A stretch of 33,221 nucleotides of DNA from Pseudonocardia lacus (GTDB taxonomy: Bacteria > Actinomycetota > Actinomycetes > Mycobacteriales > Pseudonocardiaceae), in contig NZ_JAHDTH010000079.1 in the NCBI RefSeq assembly GCF_018531445.1, forward strand, positions 1-33,221. The letters are read 5' to 3'. Shown in pieces: positions 1 to 6,874 of this stretch; within the stretch, counting starts at the first letter, position 1, and each line of letters starts with the position of its first letter. The notes under the pieces were generated by a model. The model saw nothing but the letters and a program-made list of their open reading frames with translations, searched no databases and was not told the DNA's origin. A program made the position numbers and the translations under genes.

Positions 1-193
1 CGAGCGCCCGGGCGACGGCGGACGCCTGCGGCGGCGGCGCGGCCGCGTCGGCACCGACGATCACGATCCGCAGTTCGACGCCGCGCCGGCGCGCCTCGCG
101 GGCGGCCCAGCGCACGGCCGGGTGCGTGCGCTCCCCGTCGCGGACGACGACCTCGACCGTGGTCTGCCCCACCGGGCCGCGGATGTCCCTCAC
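1..193 (-). CDS. universal stress protein-like protein, N-terminal part (runs off window)
   Basis: The first 64 residues are visible. A beta strand (TTVEVVVRDGE) is followed by an amphipathic helix AVRWAAREARRRG and a second strand LRIVIVGAD, the start of a UspA-type alpha/beta fold. The usual USP opening VVVGvDGS is replaced by VEVVVRDGE, so this is a divergent member or a half-domain. The GTG at 193 has a GGGGAC stretch just upstream, and its first bases overlap the TGA of the 43-aa gene before it (GTGA), which suggests translational coupling. Its neighbours are dormancy-type genes that include two full-length USPs. The C-terminal half, including any ATP-binding GSRG motif, lies outside the window, so the family call is moderate. 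Confidence 0.6.
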   Translation of the reverse strand, partial: MRDIRGPVGQTTVEVVVRDGERTHPAVRWAAREARRRGVELRIVIVGADAAAPPPQASAVARAL

Positions 194-321
194 CGCTTCG
201 TCCCCGCGCCGCCGCCGTCGTCGACGAGCGAGCGGACCAGGTCGGTCGTGGTGACGCTCCCGACCAGCCGGTGGTCGTCGTCCAGGGTCTCGGGTGGGGC
301 GGCGAGCTGCCGGATCTCCAT
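190..321 (-). CDS. 43-aa CBS-domain-like mini-protein
   Basis: A short ORF starts at ATG 321 after a strong Shine-Dalgarno (AAGGAG, 6 nt spacer) and ends in a TGA that overlaps the GTG of the next gene. Residues about 15-35 (DDDHRLVGSVTTTDLVRSLV) look like the last strand-turn-helix of a CBS domain (lvGivt..Dllral). A normal CBS domain is about 55-60 residues and works as a pair, so this is only a terminal piece. The SD, the tight coupling and the palindromic box at 411-424 suggest it is translated rather than decayed. It could be the relic of a longer CBS protein or a deliberate leader to the USP-like gene. I know of no established function for such a fragment. Confidence 0.5.
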   Translation of the reverse strand: MEIRQLAAPPETLDDDHRLVGSVTTTDLVRSLVDDGGGAGTKR

Positions 322-410
322 GACGTGCTCCTTGCTCGTGCCGGCGTCCTGCCCGTCGAGGGTCGGTGCCGGGGGCGCGGCGGGGCAGGGCCATCGGGCC
401 GGGGCCGACC

Positions 411-424
411 GGGACGACGGCCCC
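411..424 (-). promoter_or_regulatory. DosR-like palindromic box upstream of the CBS mini-gene/USP unit
   Basis: GGGACGACGGCCCC reads as GGGAC-N4-GNCCC. It sits in the gap between the PPOX stop (437) and the mini-gene start (321), centred about 96 nt upstream of that start. It is one of seven such matches in the island. Binding by a DosR-type regulator is inferred from the known mycobacterial consensus. Confidence 0.5.
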
Positions 425-436
425 GCCGGCAGCGGG

Positions 437-862
437 TCAGCCCAGGCGCCGACCGGTGAGCCGCTGCAGCGGGATGCTGATCACGTGCCCGGTCCGGCCG
501 GAGGCCCAGGGCGGCGGGATGCGGTCGGCGAGCTCGGCGAGCCGGCGGGGGTCGACGACCTCGTAGGCCTCGCCGACGCCGACCACGCTCCACCCGGTGC
601 GGGCCACGGGGTCGAGGTCGTCGACCTCGAACGCGACGACGTGGTGGCGCCCGGCCACCGCGAGCTTGCTGCCGCCGGAGGTCTGGAACACGACCTCCTC
701 GTCGTCGAGCAGGAAGCTGACCGGCTGGGCCGTGGGCAGCGCGGCCTCGGTGAAGATCACCCGCCCGACGGCGGCCGTGCCCACCAGGCGCAGGCACTCG
801 GCGCGGTCGAGCTCGACGAGCTCATGGGCCTCGTCCCAGGGCTGGGCGCCGGATCGCTGCAC
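437..862 (-). CDS. PPOX-family (pyridoxamine 5'-phosphate oxidase-like) flavin-binding protein
   Basis: This is a split-barrel flavoprotein of the Pyridox_ox_2 type, about 141 aa. The typical opening ELVELDRAECLRLVGT is followed by AVGRVIF, a second strand PVSFLLDDEEVVFQTSGGSK, then AFEVDDLDP and WSVVGVGEAYEV. Relatives bind FMN or F420 and reduce diverse substrates; several are hypoxia-induced in mycobacteria. Two starts are possible. GTG 880 has a GGGGG stretch upstream. GTG 862 lies exactly where a transcript would begin if the DosR-like box (898-911) is centred at -42 and CAGTAT (869-874) is the -10. I prefer 862 as a leaderless start; 880 would put the box too close to the start codon. 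The substrate is unknown. Confidence 0.8.
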   Translation of the reverse strand: MQRSGAQPWDEAHELVELDRAECLRLVGTAAVGRVIFTEAALPTAQPVSFLLDDEEVVFQTSGGSKLAVAGRHHVVAFEVDDLDPVARTGWSVVGVGEAYEVVDPRRLAELADRIPPPWASGRTGHVISIPLQRLTGRRLG

Positions 863-897
863 GACCGAATACTGCGGCACGGCGCCCCCGTCCGCTG

Positions 898-911
898 GGG
901 TCGAAAGTCCC
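898..911 (-). promoter_or_regulatory. DosR-like box of the PPOX gene, with a -10 element at 869-874
   Basis: On the minus strand it reads GGGACTTTCGACCC, which fits the published mycobacterial form GGGACTTNNGNCCC at every fixed position. It is the best box in the window. A -10-like CAGTAT lies at 874..869, and GTG 862 follows 6 nt later, so the box centre is at about -42 from a leaderless start. This is the usual position for an activator that contacts RNA polymerase near -35. Confidence 0.65.
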
Positions 912-999
912 ACGAGGATCGTCCGAAGGACCGGGCCGCCCGGCTGCGGCGGGGCACCTCGACGATGAGGGCGGCGCGGCCCGGTCGGCACGCTGACGA

Positions 1000-1437
1000 T
1001 CACCCCACCGGCGGGGCGTCCGTGCCGTCGTCCGGGGTGGTGGTCGCGCTGCCGGTGGTGTCGCCCGCGGTTCGCGCGGGCGGTGACGGAGCGCGCCGGT
1101 CGCCGCGCCGGGTCCGCGAGGCCCGGGCGATGCGCTGGTCGAGCCGGTCCAGCAGGAGGTCGGCGGCTTCGCGCGGCGTCGTGCCCTCGGCCCCGACGTG
1201 CACGGTCAGGCCGGCCAGCCGGACCGAGGCGCGGGCGACCACGGGCCGCTCGCGGGCCGGGTCCTCGTGCCGGACGACCCGCACGTGCGCGTGTAGGGCG
1301 ACGCGACCGGTGTGCGAGAGGACGACGGCGATCCGGCGCTGGACGTAGTCGGCGAGGTCGGGCGCGATGCGCCCACTGAGCTCGACGACGGCGGGGAGTG
1401 CGGGCAGGGCGGTCGAGGGCTGCGCGGAAGTGCTCAC
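1000..1437 (-). CDS. HPF/RaiA-family ribosome-associated dormancy protein
   Basis: 145 aa. Residues about 17-106 form an HPF/S30EA domain: VELSGRIAPDLADYVQRRI, then strands VALHAHVRVVRHED, VVARASVRLAGLTVHVGAEG, then helix EAADLLLDRLDQRIARA. Such proteins bind the 30S subunit and silence or stabilise ribosomes in stationary phase or hypoxia. The C-terminal ribosome-dimerisation domain of long HPF is absent; instead there is a short disordered Arg/Pro/Thr tail, so this is a short form. GTG 1437 is chosen because the domain starts soon after and upstream residues are unlike the family. No good SD is seen, and a degenerate box is centred about 43 nt upstream, so the mRNA may be leaderless. In M. 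tuberculosis an HPF-like protein (Rv0079) is in the DosR regulon, which fits the neighbours. Confidence 0.75.
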   Translation of the reverse strand: MSTSAQPSTALPALPAVVELSGRIAPDLADYVQRRIAVVLSHTGRVALHAHVRVVRHEDPARERPVVARASVRLAGLTVHVGAEGTTPREAADLLLDRLDQRIARASRTRRGDRRAPSPPARTAGDTTGSATTTPDDGTDAPPVG

Positions 1438-1473
1438 GCGGCCGAGCGTCCCGGCGCGGGACGGGTCGGGACA

Positions 1474-1487
1474 GGGCCGGGGGACCC
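1474..1487 (-). promoter_or_regulatory. degenerate DosR-like box upstream of the HPF gene
   Basis: GGGCCGGGGGACCC keeps the GGGNC-N4-GNCCC outline but neither half-site is perfect. It is centred 43 nt upstream of GTG 1437, the same geometry as the PPOX box. Taken alone it could be chance in this GC-rich DNA. Confidence 0.3.
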
Positions 1488-1622
1488 GCACCGGTCCGGA
1501 CGTTCGCCCTGCGGCCGGGGCAGAGCCGTGGCACGACGAGCAGCGCGCACGGGCGGCAGCGGGGTGTCGTGGTGAGCAGCGCGGAGTGCGCCGACCCGCC
1601 GGCCGTGCGACCCGGCCGAGGG

Positions 1623-1636
1623 GGGACCAACGGCCC
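1623..1636 (+). promoter_or_regulatory. DosR-like box upstream of the tandem USP genes
   Basis: GGGACCAACGGCCC fits GGGAC-N4-GNCCC and is centred 87 nt before the first USP start. The surrounding 1438-1716 is a divergent intergenic region (HPF left, USP right) in which I see no other gene. No convincing -10 could be assigned. Confidence 0.5.
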
Positions 1637-1716
1637 GCCGATCCCCGGCCGCCCGCCACTGCCCGCGGCAGCACCGCACGACCAGCATGAACGCGTCAGA
1701 TCGAGAGGAGACGGCG

Positions 1717-2628
1717 ATGAGCGTGGAGGCCGCCACCGGTCGCCGACCCGTCGTGGTCGGTGCGGACGGTTCGGACAGCGCCCTGGAAGCGGTCCGGTGG
1801 GCCGCCGTCGAGGCCCGGCGCCGGGACACCGGTCTGCGGGTGGTCACGGCGTTCGGCTGGGCGCCCGAGCACCGCACCGGCAGGACCGAGCGCTACCGGC
1901 GGGAGCTGCTGGAGCGCACCCGTTCCCACGTGCTCGCGGGGGCGACCACGGTCGCCGAGCGGACGGTGGACGGCTTGCCGGTCAGCGCGGAGCTGGTGGT
2001 CGGGTCCGCCGCCGGTGTGCTGGCCGAGCAGTCGCGCGACGCGCAGCTGCTCGTGCTGGGCAGCCGTGGGCTCGGTGGGCTGGGCGGGCTGCTGGTCGGC
2101 TCCGTCGCGGTGGCACTGGCGGCGGGCGCTTCCTGCCCCGTGGTCGTCGTGCGCGGGGAGGACCGCGACCCCTCCTCGCCGGAACCGGTCGTCGTCGGCG
2201 TCGACGGCACGCCGACCGACGAGTCCGCGGTCGCGTTCGCCTTCGCCGCCGCGGCGGCCCGCCGCGTCCCGCTGCTCGCCGTGCACGCCTTCGGCGACCT
2301 GCTGCTCGACCCGCAGGTCGCGGCCCTGGTCGACTGGGAGGCGCTGGCCGAGGACGCGGGCGCGGTGCTGGCCGACAGGCTCCGTCCGTGGACCGAGAAG
2401 TTTCCCGACCTCGACGTCCGCCAGGTCGTCGCGCACGGTTCCGCGGCCCGGGTCCTCGTCGAGAAGTCCGAGGAGGCGCAGCTGGTCGTTATGGGCTCGC
2501 GCGGGCGCGGCACCCTCGCCGGGCTCGTGCTGGGCTCGGTCGGCCACGCCGTCCTGCACCGCAGCCACTGCCCGGTCGCCGTCGTCCGCCCGGACGCCGC
2601 CCCGGGTCGTGCACCTGCCGAGTCCTGA
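1717..2628 (+). CDS. universal stress protein, two UspA domains
   Basis: 303 aa with two tandem UspA domains. Domain 1 (about 10-147) opens VVVGADGSDSALEAVRWA and carries the ATP-binding loop GSRGLGGLGGLLVGSV (about 115-130). Domain 2 (about 157-290) opens VVVGVDGTPTDES and carries GSRGRGTLAGLVLGSV. Both keep the G-2x-G-9x-G(S/T) nucleotide motif, so ATP binding is likely. The start is ATG 1717, because GAGAGGAG at 1702-1709 is correctly spaced for it, whereas in-frame ATG 1687 has no SD. This resembles the double-domain USPs of the mycobacterial DosR regulon (Rv2005c, Rv2623 type), linked to slow growth and persistence. The next gene, 20 bp downstream, is a same-length paralogue, so the pair is probably one transcript. 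Confidence 0.92.
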   Translation: MSVEAATGRRPVVVGADGSDSALEAVRWAAVEARRRDTGLRVVTAFGWAPEHRTGRTERYRRELLERTRSHVLAGATTVAERTVDGLPVSAELVVGSAAGVLAEQSRDAQLLVLGSRGLGGLGGLLVGSVAVALAAGASCPVVVVRGEDRDPSSPEPVVVGVDGTPTDESAVAFAFAAAAARRVPLLAVHAFGDLLLDPQVAALVDWEALAEDAGAVLADRLRPWTEKFPDLDVRQVVAHGSAARVLVEKSEEAQLVVMGSRGRGTLAGLVLGSVGHAVLHRSHCPVAVVRPDAAPGRAPAES

Positions 2629-2648
2629 CCCAGCGAGGAGGAACGACC

Positions 2649-3560
2649 ATGTCCGCTCGGTTCGCGCCCGCCACCGGCCCCGTCGTCGTCGGCGTGGACG
2701 GCTCCGACAGCGCCCTCACCGCCGTGCGCTGGGCAGTCGGCGAGGCCGGCGGGCGCCGCACGGCGCTGCGCCTCGTCACCGCCTTCGTCGACAACCCCGA
2801 CCACGTCGTGGGCATCCCCGCCGTGGGCGAGCAGCTCCGCCAGGAGCAGCGCGCCGTCGCGCGGCGCGGCCTGGCCGCCGCCGTCGCCGCGGCCCGCGCC
2901 GCCGATCCCGACCTGCGCGTCGAGGACGAGCTGCGCCTCGGCCTCCCCGTCGGCGTGCTGGCGGAGGAGGCACACCGGGCGCAGCTGCTGGTGGTCGGCA
3001 GCCGCGGGCTCGGGGGGCTGGCCGGGCTGTTGGTCGGCTCGGTGGCCGTCGGCCTGGCCGGGCGCGCGGCCTGCCCGGTCGTGGTCGTGCGGGGGGAGCA
3101 CCCGGAGACCGGAGCGGACCGACCGGTCGTCGTCGGCGTGGACGGCACACCCACCAGCGAGGCCGCCATCGCCTTCGCCTACGAGGCCGCGGCCGCGCGC
3201 GGGGCTCCCCTGATCGCCCTGCGCACGTGGGTGGCCGCCGAGTACGCCCCCGGGCTCGCCCCGCTCGTGGAGTGGGACCCGATCGCCGCCGCGGAGGAGG
3301 AGATCCTCGCCGAACGGCTCGCCGGGTGGGCCGAGAAGTACCCCGACGTGCGGGTGCGCCGGCTCGTCGGACGCGACGGCGCGGCCCGCGCGCTGGTCGA
3401 CCTCTCCGCCGACGCCCAACTCGTCGTGGTGGGGTCGCGGGGCCGCGGCGCGCTCGTCGGCATGCTGCTGGGCTCGGTCAGCCACGCCGTGCTGCACCGC
3501 AGCCACTGCCCGGTGGCGGTCGTGCGCCCGGAGACCCCGGGCCGGCCGACCGCGAGCTGA
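2649..3560 (+). CDS. universal stress protein, two UspA domains (paralogue)
   Basis: 303 aa, exactly the length of the preceding USP and colinear with it. The domain openings are VVVGVDGSDSALTAVRW and VVVGVDGTPTSEAAIAF. The nucleotide loops are GSRGLGGLAGLLVGSV and GSRGRGALVGMLLGSV, and it ends with the same HAVLHRSHCPVAVVRP block. It arose by tandem duplication. The helices after the first strand of domain 1 have diverged (the equivalent of residues 48-100), so ligand or partner may differ. ATG 2649 follows GAGGAGGA with good spacing. A strong hairpin follows 18 nt after the stop. Confidence 0.92.
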   Translation: MSARFAPATGPVVVGVDGSDSALTAVRWAVGEAGGRRTALRLVTAFVDNPDHVVGIPAVGEQLRQEQRAVARRGLAAAVAAARAADPDLRVEDELRLGLPVGVLAEEAHRAQLLVVGSRGLGGLAGLLVGSVAVGLAGRAACPVVVVRGEHPETGADRPVVVGVDGTPTSEAAIAFAYEAAAARGAPLIALRTWVAAEYAPGLAPLVEWDPIAAAEEEILAERLAGWAEKYPDVRVRRLVGRDGAARALVDLSADAQLVVVGSRGRGALVGMLLGSVSHAVLHRSHCPVAVVRPETPGRPTAS

Positions 3561-3577
3561 CCTCCGACGACGTGCGG

Positions 3578-3601
3578 CGTCGCCGGGGGATACCGGCGAC
3601 G
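3578..3601 (+). terminator. hairpin after the USP pair
   Basis: A perfect 9-bp inverted repeat, CGTCGCCGG / CCGGCGACG, has a 6-nt loop and starts 18 nt after the USP stop. There is no T-tract, as is common in actinomycetes. The remaining 3602-3733 holds no gene I can support. Confidence 0.6.
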
Positions 3602-3733
3602 GGCAGGTAGCGCCGGTGCGCGCCCGGGACGAGGAGACCGCGACCACGCCGGTCCTGGTGACCGCGCGCTGCACCGGCCCGGACGGCGAGCCGGTCACCG
3701 GCCGGGTGGTCGCGCCGTTCGGAGCGGACGTCG

Positions 3734-4207
3734 TCAGAGGGCCGACGGCTGCGGCCCGGGGCCGACCCGGGCGCGGACGGCCTCGATCGCCTCCCAGTCC
3801 GTCGGGTCCAGGGTGGCCAGCGCGGCGGGGAAGGCGCCGTCCTGCTCGGCGAGGATGTGCTCCCGCAGCAGGTGCAGCGCGTCGAGCAGGCGCGCGGGCC
3901 ACTGCGGGTCGGCCGGGTCCCCGTCGCGGGCCTCGCCGAGGACACCTTCGATGCGGCGGTGCTGGGCGGTCAGCTCGGCGACGTGCTCGGAGAACCCGGC
4001 CGCCAGCGGCGGGAACAGGCCCTCCTCCTCGACCGCCGTGTGCGGCCCGAGCACGGCCGCGATCCGCCTCGCCACCGCGGCCATGGCGGTGACGTCGCCC
4101 GCCGCGTGCGCGGCGGGCACCCGGCTGATCAGCGCGACCACCTCGTCGTGTTCCCGGGTGAGCTCGGCGATCGCGTCGATGGCCTGGCAGCCGCAGTACT
4201 CGCACAT
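3734..4207 (-). CDS. hemerythrin/HHE cation-binding domain protein
   Basis: 157 aa. The di-iron ligand pattern of a four-helix hemerythrin bundle is visible: H20 (TREHDEVV), H56 and E60 (HTAVEEEGLFP), H75 and H83 (HVAELTAQH), H117 and E121 (REHILAEQDGAFP). The N-terminus MCEYCGCQ has a CxxCxC cluster seen in a subgroup of these proteins. Likely roles are O2 or NO binding, or iron/redox sensing; the class cannot be decided. ATG 4207 is preceded by GAGGGAGC and starts directly at the Cys cluster; upstream in-frame residues are Arg-rich and not family-like. A DosR-like box lies in the gap before it. The context of nitroreductases and USPs supports a hypoxia or nitrosative-stress role. Confidence 0.88.
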   Translation of the reverse strand: MCEYCGCQAIDAIAELTREHDEVVALISRVPAAHAAGDVTAMAAVARRIAAVLGPHTAVEEEGLFPPLAAGFSEHVAELTAQHRRIEGVLGEARDGDPADPQWPARLLDALHLLREHILAEQDGAFPAALATLDPTDWEAIEAVRARVGPGPQPSAL

Positions 4208-4334
4208 CGCCTGCTCCCTCGTCCGCATCCGCTCACCGCGAGCCGCTCGGGCTCCGATCCTCGTTCGGGGCTGTGGTGTCGACACTCGCACCCGTCGGGG
4301 GCGCTGCGGACCGGTCGGCGGGCCCGGGTCGGGC

Positions 4335-4348
4335 GGGACCTCCGACCC
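4335..4348 (-). promoter_or_regulatory. DosR-like box upstream of the hemerythrin gene
   Basis: The plus-strand reading is GGGACCTCCGACCC; the minus-strand reading GGGTCGGAGGTCCC is identical to the box at 6759-6772. It is centred 134 nt before the hemerythrin start, immediately after the stop of the upstream Acg gene. Confidence 0.5.
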
Positions 4349-4351
4349 CCG

Positions 4352-5383
4352 TCAGGCCCCTCGGGGACGCCGGGTGTCGGGTTCCACGAGGACGGCCGAG
4401 AGCGGACGGCGGGGCACGTCGGGCAGTGGCGCGGCGCCGGCGGCCGGCCACCCGACCCGGATCACCAGCTGCGGCTGGTCCGCGACGCCCAGCACGTCGC
4501 GGCGCAGCCGCAGCCGGCTCGCGTGGACCTCGACGGCCTGGCTGAACGGCGTCGTGGCCAGTCCCATGCCGGTGGCGGTGAGCAGGACCGCGCTGGTCGC
4601 CTGTCCGGCCCGCACCCGCTCGACCGTCGAGTCGCCGACGGTCAGCAGTACGAGGAAGACGGCCCCGTCGTCGACGTCGGGGTGGTGGCCGGGCCGGGCG
4701 GGGGCCCGGCTCAGCCCGGCCGGTCCGAACTGGCGCTGCACGAGGGCCGCGGAGGTGCCGATCGGCGGGGCGGAGACGTTGGCGGCGGGGACGCCGTCCT
4801 GGGCGGCGGTCGGGCGGTGGGTCCAGCGCTGCAGCTCCGCGGCGTAGCCGGGGTGGGTCCGCTGCAGGGTCGCGGCCTCGGCGAGCGCGGCCAGCAGCAC
4901 CGCGCGCTTGCCCGGCTCGACGACCGGGACCAGCCGCGCGCCCTCGGTCCCCGCCCGGGCGACGAGCGCGTCGAGCAGTTCGGGCGGGGCCGGGCGTCGG
5001 CTCATCCGGCGCCGGTCGGTGCGCCTGCGGGTGATCCAGGGGGCCATCCGCCGCAGGGCCGGCTCGGGCGCCCCGGCGACCGGGCGCACGGTGGCCAGGT
5101 GGAACCGGTTCTCCGGGTCGGGCAGCAGGTCCACATCGCACGCCACGTCCGTCCCGGCGAACGCGGCCCGCAGGTGGTGCAGCGCGGCGCCGCAGCTGAG
5201 CTGCAGGTCGCGGCGGTCCGGGTCGGTGGCGGCCAGGTGGCGGAACCGGTCGGCGTGCAGCTCGACCGCGCCGGGGCGGATGCGCCAGCGCCACGGCTGG
5301 GTGTTGTGCACCGACGGGGCGCGCACCGCCAGTTCGAGCGCCGCGCGGATGGTCGCCGCTCCGACGAGGATCGTGTCGCTCAT
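4352..5383 (-). CDS. Acg-family FMN-binding nitroreductase-like protein
   Basis: 343 aa, the full length of the Acg family (M. tuberculosis Rv2032, Rv3127, Rv3131). The N-terminal flavin-contact motif RAPSVHNTQPWRW is at residues 21-33. The second nitroreductase half has the repeat QATSAVLLTATGMGLATTPFSQ. The middle holds an Arg-rich stretch (TRRRTDRRRMSRRP), common in this family. Acg proteins bind FMN but may lack reductase activity; one proposal is flavin sequestration in dormancy. ATG 5383 begins at the expected N-terminus. A 145-bp gap containing a DosR-like box separates it from the paralogue upstream. Confidence 0.88.
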   Translation of the reverse strand: MSDTILVGAATIRAALELAVRAPSVHNTQPWRWRIRPGAVELHADRFRHLAATDPDRRDLQLSCGAALHHLRAAFAGTDVACDVDLLPDPENRFHLATVRPVAGAPEPALRRMAPWITRRRTDRRRMSRRPAPPELLDALVARAGTEGARLVPVVEPGKRAVLLAALAEAATLQRTHPGYAAELQRWTHRPTAAQDGVPAANVSAPPIGTSAALVQRQFGPAGLSRAPARPGHHPDVDDGAVFLVLLTVGDSTVERVRAGQATSAVLLTATGMGLATTPFSQAVEVHASRLRLRRDVLGVADQPQLVIRVGWPAAGAAPLPDVPRRPLSAVLVEPDTRRPRGA

Positions 5384-5510
5384 GTCGCCGTCCCTGCTGT
5401 CGTCTCGTCCACCGCGCCCGGCGGTGTCGGCCCGCTGGCCGTTCCGACGGGTGTGGCGAGGGTCCGTCGTGGGCGCGGCGTGCGGGAGGACCGCAAGGCC
5501 CGCCGGGCGG

Positions 5511-5524
5511 GGGACGTCGGTCCC
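5511..5524 (-). promoter_or_regulatory. DosR-like box upstream of the first Acg gene
   Basis: GGGACGTCGGTCCC has both half-sites perfect (GGGAC-N4-GTCCC). The same 14-mer occurs at 7674-7687. It lies just after the stop of the upstream Acg gene and is centred 134 nt before ATG 5383, the same distance as the hemerythrin box from its gene. Confidence 0.6.
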
Positions 5525-5528
5525 GTCC

Positions 5529-6548
5529 TCAGCGCACCGCGTGGCCCGGTTCCGCGGTGGGCCGCGGGTCGAGCAGGTCGGTGACCGGTCGGCGGGGGGT
5601 CGCCGGCACCGGGTACCCCCGCCCGATCCGCAGGACCACCTGGGGCGGTCGCGTGACGCGCAGGAGGTGGCGCAGCTGCTCCCGGGTCTCGGGTACCTCG
5701 ACGACCTGGGACAGGAACGAGGCGGCCAGCCCGTCCGCGGTCGCGGTGAGCAGCACCCGCTGCAGCGCCTGCCCGGCCTGCAGGTCGCCGGTGCGGCCGG
5801 TGAGGTGCGAGGTGAGCACGGCGATCAGCGGTTCGCGCTCGAAGCGCTTGTCCTCGGGCAGGGAGCCGGCCGAGCCGCCGGTGAAGTCCCGGTGGATCCA
5901 GCCGGTCGTCGGTTCGGGGAGGGGACCGCCCGCGGAGGCGGGGACGCCGTCGGTGCGGTCCGGGCCCGTCCCGGTCCATCGCGCCAGCTCGTCGCGCACG
6001 GCCGCGTCGGTCAGCTGCCGGCGGTGGGCTGTCGCGGCCATGTCGCGCAGCCGGGCGCGGTCGCCGGGCTCGCGCACGATGTGCAGCCAGGCGCCCTCGT
6101 CCTGGGCGGCCCGCCGCAGCGCGTACTGCTCGGGCAGGCTGACGGGGGTGTCGCTGAACGGGTGGCGGTTGGTGTGCCGGCGCGGCGCGGCGTCGAGCAG
6201 CCTGCGCAGCTCGGGGGTGATCGGTCGGGTGCCGCCGGGGCGGACCGCGGCCAGGACGTCCGGCTGGGCCGGGTCGGGCAGCAGCGTAACCAGGGGTCGG
6301 ATCCCCTGGCCGTGCAGCGCCAGGCGCAAGGTGAACAGCGCGGCTCCGCAGGCGATGCGCAGCTCGCGGTCGTCGGGGTCGATCCCGGGCAGGCTCCGCT
6401 CCCGGTCGGCGACGAGCAGGATCGCCCCCGGCTCGACGTGGAAGCGCCACGGCTGCGCGTTGTGCAGCGAGGGCGCCATGCCCGCGGTGGCGAGCACCTC
6501 GTGGAGCTGGGCGTGGGTGAGGGCGAATGCCCCTCGGTAGTCCTGCAT
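5529..6548 (-). CDS. Acg-family FMN-binding nitroreductase-like protein (paralogue)
   Basis: 339 aa. The motif MAPSLHNAQPWRF at residues 24-36 matches the FMN-contact motif of the family. The second half has GQALQRVLLTATADGLAASFLSQ and VVLRIGRGYPVPATPRRP, close to the neighbouring paralogue. The central segment RRHTNRHPFSDTPV carries the family's conserved HTNR-type motif. ATG 6548 is supported by the SD GGGAGGG 4 nt upstream; the open frame continues upstream only as low-complexity Arg-rich residues. It is divergent from a third, shorter Acg-like gene. Function is as for the family: flavin-dependent reduction or flavin storage under hypoxia or NO. Confidence 0.88.
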   Translation of the reverse strand: MQDYRGAFALTHAQLHEVLATAGMAPSLHNAQPWRFHVEPGAILLVADRERSLPGIDPDDRELRIACGAALFTLRLALHGQGIRPLVTLLPDPAQPDVLAAVRPGGTRPITPELRRLLDAAPRRHTNRHPFSDTPVSLPEQYALRRAAQDEGAWLHIVREPGDRARLRDMAATAHRRQLTDAAVRDELARWTGTGPDRTDGVPASAGGPLPEPTTGWIHRDFTGGSAGSLPEDKRFEREPLIAVLTSHLTGRTGDLQAGQALQRVLLTATADGLAASFLSQVVEVPETREQLRHLLRVTRPPQVVLRIGRGYPVPATPRRPVTDLLDPRPTAEPGHAVR

Positions 6549-6620
6549 GCGACCCTCCCAGCGGCGGCTGACCGTTCCTGATCGCCGCCGAGGGTGCCGC
6601 GCGCGCCGGCGACCGCGGTA

Positions 6621-6634
6621 CGGGCGAAAGACCC
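6621..6634 (-). promoter_or_regulatory. DosR-like box (one mismatch) upstream of the second Acg gene
   Basis: On the minus strand it reads GGGTCTTTCGCCCG. The TTTC core is shared with the PPOX box, and the last base departs from GNCCC. It is centred about 80 nt before ATG 6548. Confidence 0.4.
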
Positions 6635-6758
6635 GCACCGGCCGGGGCGACGGGCGCCCCCGCGGTCGCCGACGAGCAGGACCAGGCCGGCGCGGGTCTC
6701 CCGGACGGTCCCGTCGGTCATCCGGTCGAGCGTCTTCCGCGCGCCCGCGCCGGCGGCA

Positions 6759-6772
6759 GGGTCGGAGGTCCC
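6759..6772 (+). promoter_or_regulatory. DosR-like box upstream of the third, truncated Acg gene
   Basis: GGGTCGGAGGTCCC is centred 109 nt before ATG 6875. It is identical to the reverse-strand reading of the hemerythrin box at 4335-4348, about 2.4 kb away. Confidence 0.5.
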
Positions 6773-6874
6773 GTCGGACGTCGCCGGAGGCCACCGCCAT
6801 GTCGGTGCGAACGGCGACCGGTACCGGGCCCGCCGGCCGTCGACCGCGCGGGTGGGCGGCCGGAGACTGGCGCC

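Larger units (their letters stand above)
6549..6874. other. 326-bp divergent intergenic region between two Acg genes
   Basis: I see no convincing gene here. Open frames on both strands are Arg/Gly/Pro-rich and resemble no family. The region holds two DosR-like boxes, one for each divergent gene, and an SD next to ATG 6548. Confidence 0.6.

Noticed and set aside
1440-1520. Repeated GGGAC words upstream of HPF (near 1458 and 1468) as extra DosR boxes
   Set aside because: They lack the second half-site at the right spacing; only 1474-1487 keeps the palindromic outline, and it is listed at low confidence.
3602-3733. Open frame starting GTG 3616 downstream of the USP hairpin
   Set aside because: About 40 residues look mildly protein-like, but the frame then runs antisense through the hemerythrin gene. 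There is no SD and no recognisable family.
1398-4205. Very long open frames on both strands over the USP genes (up to 770 aa)
   Set aside because: They are Arg/Pro/Ala-rich frame shadows of the two USP genes caused by high GC. They have no domain motifs or SDs, and they conflict with clear USP frames.
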